From Mermis nigrescens (lineage: Eukaryota > Nematoda > Enoplea > Mermithida > Mermithidae): a DNA stretch of 64,000 bases. Position 1 is the first letter of the stretch. Every line of letters starts with the position of its first letter. The notes beneath the pieces were generated by a model, which was given only the letters and a program-made list of their open reading frames with translations, had not been told where the DNA came from and made no database searches. The DNA lies in NCBI GenBank assembly GCA_036768485.1, contig JAVLUZ010000142.1, forward strand, positions 20,010,764 through 20,074,763, given 5' to 3'. The position numbers were made by a program, and so were the translations under genes. This document shows positions 58,416-64,000 of the stretch, one piece after another.

Positions 58416-58657
58416 CACTTCTGGGTGTGGGGGTTGGGGATATGCAACCCACCCCGCCCCGAGAAACCAAAATACCCTCAGAATTCAATTTTTGAAAATT
58501 GTTTTTGTTTTTTTCGCAATTTTGTGATGCCATTGGATAGTGCTTGATGAGAAACGTTGAAAAATGGTGTTTTCTCGTCATACCACTATTTTTAAGGTCA
58601 TTTTTTTACCATTGAAAAATCTTGCACCCCCAGAATTTTGGTGCCGCCCACTCTATG
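58416..58657. mobile_element. Family A MITE
   Basis: 242 bp. Termini CACTTCTGGGTG and, inverted, CATAGAGTGGGC. Perfect TSD TCCGCCAC (58408-58415, 58658-58665). Confidence -1.
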
Positions 58658-59106
58658 TCCGCCACTAAAGAAAACGCCAAGACAGGTGCAAAACGAACAG
58701 TCTGTTCCGACGTCTAATCTAAATAACTAGAGTCAGCTGCCGTATAATCCGTTTTTCATTCCGCCATCCGATGATAAATTGACGTCTGGCAGTACTCACA
58801 CCCGGAATGGTGTATTTTTTCTGATGCCTCTGCGGGATACTTTCTCAATGAAACAGTCGTAAATCGCGAACACCTAACAACGTTGAAAACGTGTCCTCAT
58901 TGCCAAAATCTATGTCAGTCGTAGGATGCAATACGGTCCAGCATTCTCATGACAAGAAATGCTTTGTCAAATAACCTTTTGCTGAACAAGTTCGAAACTA
59001 TTTGTCAAATTGGTGCACAAGTGTCTCAACTATAACTTTGCATGGACCAAAGCAACTCTTATAATCTGCGTCACAAATGTTTCATTTCAATGACAATGCC
59101 AAATTC

Positions 59107-60240
59107 CATAGGCGTAGCCAGGGGGTTGGCATTGGGGGCACATGCCCCTCTAATTTTGTAAGAAACTGTTCTTTTCTGGTGCAGTAATTTAAGTCCAGAA
59201 AATTGACTTGGAAAGGGAAAAAACGTTAAAATTTTCCGGCGCTGCGCGCCAAGTCGTTGTTTGTTATATAGATCCAATGAAATCAAAAGCTTGAATTAGT
59301 AGCTAAAATAAACCAGCACTTCACATCACTTTAGTGATTTAATGCACTATTTGTTCGTTAAGAAACTGCGAATGCTTGTTAAGCATAATGGTAAAAGTGC
59401 GAAAATTGCGTACCGGTTTGTCTGTTCTCTGTTTTGGTTGCCTTTCTGTGCAAGGACACAGAATCCTATTTTAAATAAAAGGAATGGCCAAATTATCTTG
59501 TGTTTTTGCGCATTTTAATCGGGCACTATGTACATCGAAAATATGTACGCAAACAAATATCATATAATCATGTTATCAATAATGTCGACATTGAATCTGG
59601 AACAGGGTGGCTCCCTGGCCTACATACGCCGGCGCCACTATGGCCTTTTGGGTCATTCCCTCGAATCCGAACTCGGACTCGGATTCCGACTTGAACTGGA
59701 CTGTCCTTATTACATAGTCTCTATTGCGATTGACGTTGAGGCGGAGTTAGTTGTATCGAAGGCGGGCCAAATTGAACTCGAGGTTAACGATGATTGGATG
59801 TTTGAAAAGACGGTTCTTATTTGCTCTTATACTACATGTATGTTTTGTAACTAATACACTGCTCAAACTGGATCAAGATGCAAGCAATAATAGATTTTTT
59901 GGCTTTCCCATTACAACTGCACCTTGTTAATAAGCAGGCCACAAATGGGCCTGAAATTGGTTAAAACAAAAACGCATTTCAACTTAGAAGTTTCCTGCAA
60001 TATAGGAAGGAGTTCATCAATTTCAGGGGCTCTGCCCTGGCCCCGCTGGGGAGCGCTTGAGCGCGCCAGAGGACATAAAAGGTAAAAGAGTTAGTAATTT
60101 CTAAAAATTTCCGGCGCTCCGCATCAGAATGATTTTGTCTGTTCTGTATGATTTTAGCGGCATAGATTTGGTCTAAAGAGCAAAAACGTCAAAATTTTCC
60201 GGCGCATTGCGCCGCCGGTTACTATTCCTTCTTTTTTGTA
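59107..60240 (-). repeat. Family R copy, minus orientation
   Basis: Begins CATAGGCGTAGCCAGGGGG and continues with sequence colinear with 15.1-16.3 kb inverted, including two GGCGC hairpins at about 59238 and 60202. The right border is uncertain. A GC-patterned insert (CGAATCCGAACTCGGACTCG) lies near 59660. Confidence -1.
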
Positions 60241-60910
60241 AAATTCCAGTATTTCAGTTAAAAGTCTGAACCAGTCAAAATATTTTCATACTAATGTGAC
60301 GACTACATGTCTACAATACCCCATTTTACTGTATGAATCCTGTTTATATATACCTAGTTACGTATACAACAGAGGGCCGGTTGTTAGCCAGCCAACTGGT
60401 ACCTATTACAGTAAGGCGGATATCATATTGTATTATCATTATTGACTGGGCGGTTGCTTATCGATTATCCGGGCTACATCTGTTACATTTTTCTCTCCCT
60501 TTTAAATATGAAGTTCCATCCCTTGAGTTGTAGGTGAGGTAGTTTGAGGCCTGAGTGTAAATTTTGTCGTCACACTAAAAGTAGGTTGTATCGGCGGAAA
60601 AGTTAAGGAACATGAAGCAGATACTGTAGCATAGGAATAGTGATCAAATCAAACCCGTCCGCGCCTTCTTAATAATGTTCGCCACGGCGTGGCGATATTG
60701 CTGTATCCGATCATTCAGATTATTATTGGGCGGTATTGACTGATAATCTATTGTTGAAAGGACTTTTAATCATTTTTCGGGCAACTTTTCAGGTCTGTAA
60801 GATTATATAATTTTTAGTAACGTTTCAGGAATTAGGGCGGAGCGGATGATTTTAGTCTTCTTAATTAATATCCTTTTTAATGAGTCTAACTCAAACACGT
60901 ACTTTTGAGT
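60240..60910. other. 3' flank of the Gypsy element, LTR not delimited
   Basis: A 3' LTR would be expected somewhere here, left of the pol stop on the minus strand. With no second LTR in the window its borders cannot be placed. No coding sequence seen. Confidence -1.
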
Positions 60911-61591
60911 CTAAAGTTCAACGCTGGCATCGCTCAGTGAGTCTGCATCGTCAGCGACGGGGCGTTGAAGACCATAGTATGGCTTTAGCTGGTCTAGATG
61001 AACTGTGCGGGTTTTGTTGCGATGGCGAAGATCTTGTATCGTCGCGTTAGGTGGTCGGATGGTAATAATTTTAAACGGGCCAATCCACCTTGTGTCGAAT
61101 TTTCCGGGAGCTCTATTGTTGCGGAGGAAAACGAGTTGGCCAATTGTGTAGGTGGGCTGTTTGTCATCTGCATTTTTGCGGCGGTCGTAATTAGCTTTTT
61201 GATGTGCTTGAGCGCGCGTGATTGCTATGCTAGCGGCGTTTCGTGCTAGTTGCAAGTTGTGCCACATGTTTTCTGTAAGCTCCGTTGTGATTTCTGGTGT
61301 TGCCTCGGTGTTATTCAGTGCTTGTTCGAGTGGTAGTTTTGGCTGACGACCGTAGACTAAGTAATAAGGAGTGAATGTGGTTGAGTCATGTTTGCTTGTA
61401 TTATAGGCAAATATTACGTAGGGCAGAAATACGTCCCAATGATTTTGCTGTTTTTCTATATACATTGTTAGCATGATTTCTAGTGTTCTGTTAAAGCGTT
61501 CAACTAAACCGTTCGTCTGCGGATGATATGCCGACGAATTAATATGTCGAACTTTGCACAATTGACAGACTTGCTGAAATACTTCGGCCAT
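60911..61591 (-). pseudogene. pol: Ty3/Gypsy pol 3' part: integrase C-half, out of frame
   Basis: 226 codons in a different frame, overlapping the upstream pol frame by 88 nt. It holds AYHPQTNGLVERFNRTLE with the third catalytic acidic residue (E of NGLVERF), and ends with a GPF-type C-terminal module (WIGPFKI) followed by HLDQLKPYYG. The two frames are continuous family sequence split by a single-base length change in the C-run at 61601-61604. No env-like ORF follows. Confidence -1.
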
Positions 61592-64000
61592 AAATGATTT
61601 CCCCTATCAGAGAGAATTTCTTTTGGCGCGCCGAAACGACTAATGATACGATCCATTAATACTCGAGCGACTGTCTCTGCTCGGATGTCCGGAATGGCCG
61701 CAGCTTCGGCCCACTTAGTGAATTGATCGATGAATATGATAATGTGTCGGTTGTCTCTAGGTGTAATAGGAAGTGGACCCATCGTGTCAACAACCCAACG
61801 ATCAAAAATTTGTCCAACCGGTATAGGTTTCATGGGTTGGGCGTGAGAGCGTTGATTGTTTGGCTTCCGTCTTTGGCAATTTAGGCATTCCTTGCAATAT
61901 TCCCATATGTCACTTCGCATTCGTGGCCAGTGAAATCGTTCACGGACCTTATCGAGTGTTCTTGCGAAACCGAGGTGCCCAGCGAGAGCATCTTTGTGCA
62001 TGGTGTCTAATAATTCTCGTACTCGTCGCCTAGGTACTGCTACTCTCGGTCCTTTTTTTACGTCTGGGAGATATTTAAGTAAGCCATTATCTAATATGTA
62101 ATTCTCAGCTGCTTTTATTTTTTCTGCATCTAAGTCAGCTGTTTCACGGTTTGTCTGAAATAATCGATAAATTGGACCTAGGAATGTGTCCTTACGTTGC
62201 GCTAATGTCCAATCTCTTGCTAAATCATTTGCTATATTTATGACATTAATTTTTCTTGAATCGGGCGGTCCATATTTCTCTCTAGGTGCTGATAGACTTC
62301 GTAAGCCTTTGCGTTTCGCTAATAAGTTTTGTGAGCATTTATGTTCTGCTGATGAGCTTCGTAAATATTTGTGTTCGGCTGATCTTTGTTTTGCTGATTT
62401 TGTGACTGAATCAAGTGATTCTATTGTTTTGCTAATCGCTTCTGTACTCAGTGGTAACCGTGACAACGCGTCTGCATTTTCGTTTTCCTTGCCTCTTCGA
62501 TATATAATTTTAAAATCATATTCCTGTAGGGAGATTACCCATCGTACCAAGCGTGGAGAGGCGGCATCATGGATTTTAAGTAGTCTTATTGGTGCATGAT
62601 CAGTCAGTAATGTAAATTTGTGTCCGTAGACATATGGGCGAAATTGTTTGATTGCCCATACTATAGCTAGCGCCTCTTTCTCAATTGTAGAGTAGTTTCG
62701 CTCAGCTTTCGTTAAAGTTCGTGATACAAACGCTATAGGTCTTTCTTTATTATCGATAATCTGAGCTAATACGCCTCCCACTCCGTATCCACTTGCATCA
62801 GTTTGTATTATGAATGCTTGTGTAAAATCCGGAAATGCGAGAGTAGTCGCTGTTTTGAGATTATTTTTAATTTGCTCAAAGTTTTTGTCACATTCTTGAG
62901 TCCATTCAAACTTTTCACCTTTTCGTAATAACTTGTTTAGTGCTGCTGTTTTGGATGCAAAATCTCGAATAAAACGCCGGTAATAATTGGCTAAGCCTAA
63001 AAAGCTTTTAAGCTCAGTTACTGATGTTGGTTTTGGCATCTTTTCTATGGCAGCCACTTTTGCTGGGTTGACTTTTAGCCCATTTTGATCGATTATATGT
63101 CCTAAATAATTAACTTCTGGCAATGCAAATTCGCATTTTTTTAGCTTGAGTGTTAGTCCAGCTTCTTTTAATCGATTAAATACATTTTGTAGGTCGTTTA
63201 GGTGGGATAATAAGTCCTTCCCACAAATGAGTATATCATCTAGGTAAACGAAGCATGTTTTCCAATTTAAGTTATGTAACACTCGTTCCATTGTTCGTTG
63301 GAACGTGGCTGGGCCGTTAGACAGGCCAAATGGCAGTACGTTGAATTCGTATAGCCCCATGAAGCTGTTAAAAGCTGTTTTTGGTTTATCTGTTTCAATT
63401 AATTCTATCTGATGGTACCCCTGTTCGAGGTCGAGTGTTGTGAAAATTTTAGCTCCTCTTAATTGTCCGAAAATATCGTCGATTCTTGGTAATGGGTAAG
63501 CGTCTTTTGTTGTGAGTTCATTTAATTTTCTGTAGTCAACGCAGAAGCGTTTAGTCCCATCTTTTTTGTCAGCTAAAACGATTGGTGAACTCCATGGACT
63601 TTTTGAGGGACGTATGATTCCATCGTTTAGCATACGGTTAATATGTTCCTCAACGACTTGGCGTTTCGCAAATGGTAATCTGTAGGGCGGTTGAGGAACG
63701 GGTCTATGATTTCCTGTATCGATCCCATGTTTAATTATTTTCGTTCGCCCTAAGGCGCATCCAATTCCAAAAATTTCGCGATTTTTGGTTAAAAACGATA
63801 TTAATGATTTTTGATCGTTTGGCGATGAGATATGCTGTAATTTCTCAATTATTTCTTTTTGAAATTCTTTTTCTGTTGATATGTTTTCTGTTTTTATCTG
63901 AGTTTGATGCTCATTTTTCGCTACTTTAATAAGAGTTGCGATTTTACTGTTTGCATAAACCGTCACTGGTTGATTTGTCACATTAACAATTGTTATCTGA
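61504..64000 (-). CDS. pol: Ty3/Gypsy pol: reverse transcriptase, RNase H, integrase N-part (partial)
   Basis: Open to the window edge (5' end missing; a GTG codon begins at 63981). Counting from there, the RT domain covers about residues 85-290, with FCVDYRKLN, LPFGLSNGPATFQ and the catalytic YLDD at 246-249. RNase H follows with QTDASG (about 394-399), YSTIEKEALA and DADALSRL (about 501-508). Then comes the integrase H2C2 zinc module (HKDALAGH ... CKECLNCQ) and the start of the DDE core (VVDTMGPL, then LSDRG). The order RT-RNaseH-integrase is that of Ty3/Gypsy elements. The frame breaks inside the integrase core near 61601-61604, so this copy cannot make intact Pol. Gag and protease lie beyond the window. 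Confidence -1.
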   Translation of the reverse strand, partial: QITIVNVTNQPVTVYANSKIATLIKVAKNEHQTQIKTENISTEKEFQKEIIEKLQHISSPNDQKSLISFLTKNREIFGIGCALGRTKIIKHGIDTGNHRPVPQPPYRLPFAKRQVVEEHINRMLNDGIIRPSKSPWSSPIVLADKKDGTKRFCVDYRKLNELTTKDAYPLPRIDDIFGQLRGAKIFTTLDLEQGYHQIELIETDKPKTAFNSFMGLYEFNVLPFGLSNGPATFQRTMERVLHNLNWKTCFVYLDDILICGKDLLSHLNDLQNVFNRLKEAGLTLKLKKCEFALPEVNYLGHIIDQNGLKVNPAKVAAIEKMPKPTSVTELKSFLGLANYYRRFIRDFASKTAALNKLLRKGEKFEWTQECDKNFEQIKNNLKTATTLAFPDFTQAFIIQTDASGYGVGGVLAQIIDNKERPIAFVSRTLTKAERNYSTIEKEALAIVWAIKQFRPYVYGHKFTLLTDHAPIRLLKIHDAASPRLVRWVISLQEYDFKIIYRRGKENENADALSRLPLSTEAISKTIESLDSVTKSAKQRSAEHKYLRSSSAEHKCSQNLLAKRKGLRSLSAPREKYGPPDSRKINVINIANDLARDWTLAQRKDTFLGPIYRLFQTNRETADLDAEKIKAAENYILDNGLLKYLPDVKKGPRVAVPRRRVRELLDTMHKDALAGHLGFARTLDKVRERFHWPRMRSDIWEYCKECLNCQRRKPNNQRSHAQPMKPIPVGQIFDRWVVDTMGPLPITPRDNRHIIIFIDQFTKWAEAAAIPDIRAETVARVLMDRIISRFGAPKEILSDRGNHLWPKYFSKSVNCAKFDILIRRHIIRRRTV

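Noticed and set aside
59528..59854. 108-codon frame with an acidic Glu/Leu-rich middle
   Set aside because: No recognisable family; part of it is a GC-patterned repeat (CGGACTCGGATTCC), and it sits inside a repeat R copy.
1..64000. CRISPR arrays, operons, riboswitches or prokaryotic origins
   Set aside because: The window is eukaryotic; tandem repeats present are microsatellites, minisatellites or transposon arms without regular spacers.

Overview
The window is A+T-rich, intron-rich nuclear DNA from an animal, most likely an arthropod. The evidence is GT-AG introns of 53 bp to 9.1 kb, a eukaryotic tRNA-Gln, a Ty3/Gypsy retrotransposon and a very heavy load of hAT-like, Tc1/mariner and foldback DNA transposons. 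The species cannot be fixed from sequence alone.

One host protein gene is present. It runs on the + strand from about 11.45 to 56.0 kb and encodes NAA25 (MDM20/Psidin), the auxiliary TPR subunit of the NatB N-terminal acetyltransferase. I pieced together 21 coding exons with consistent splice phases. They sum to 3018 nt (1005 residues plus stop) and give a colinear match to the family from the N-terminal RRIRPIYEFLD motif to the C-terminal coiled tail. Most introns are filled with transposons.

Layout: 1-11.4 kb is upstream repeat-rich DNA, including a 2.8-kb hAT-like element at 5354-8130 with a perfect 8-bp target-site duplication (TSD). 11.4-20.9 kb holds exons 1-3; intron 2 contains a five-level nest of hAT-like elements. 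21-25.9 kb (intron 3) holds another nest and a minisatellite. 26-30.2 kb is a compact block of exons 4-11. 30.2-44.3 kb carries exons 12-14 among MITEs, microsatellites, an antisense tRNA-Gln gene and a decayed Tc1/mariner. 44.3-50.4 kb holds exons 14-18, with a 3.2-kb foldback element that coincides almost exactly with intron 17. 50.4-56 kb holds the last exons. 56-60.9 kb is intergenic repeats. 60.9-64 kb is the pol region of a minus-strand Gypsy element that runs off the window and has a frame break in integrase.

The most interesting biology is (a) the intron that appears to have been made by a foldback transposon inserting into an NAA25 coding exon, and (b) a set of transposase-less hAT-like elements, each with its own GC-rich subterminal repeat, nested in one another with readable 8-bp TSDs.
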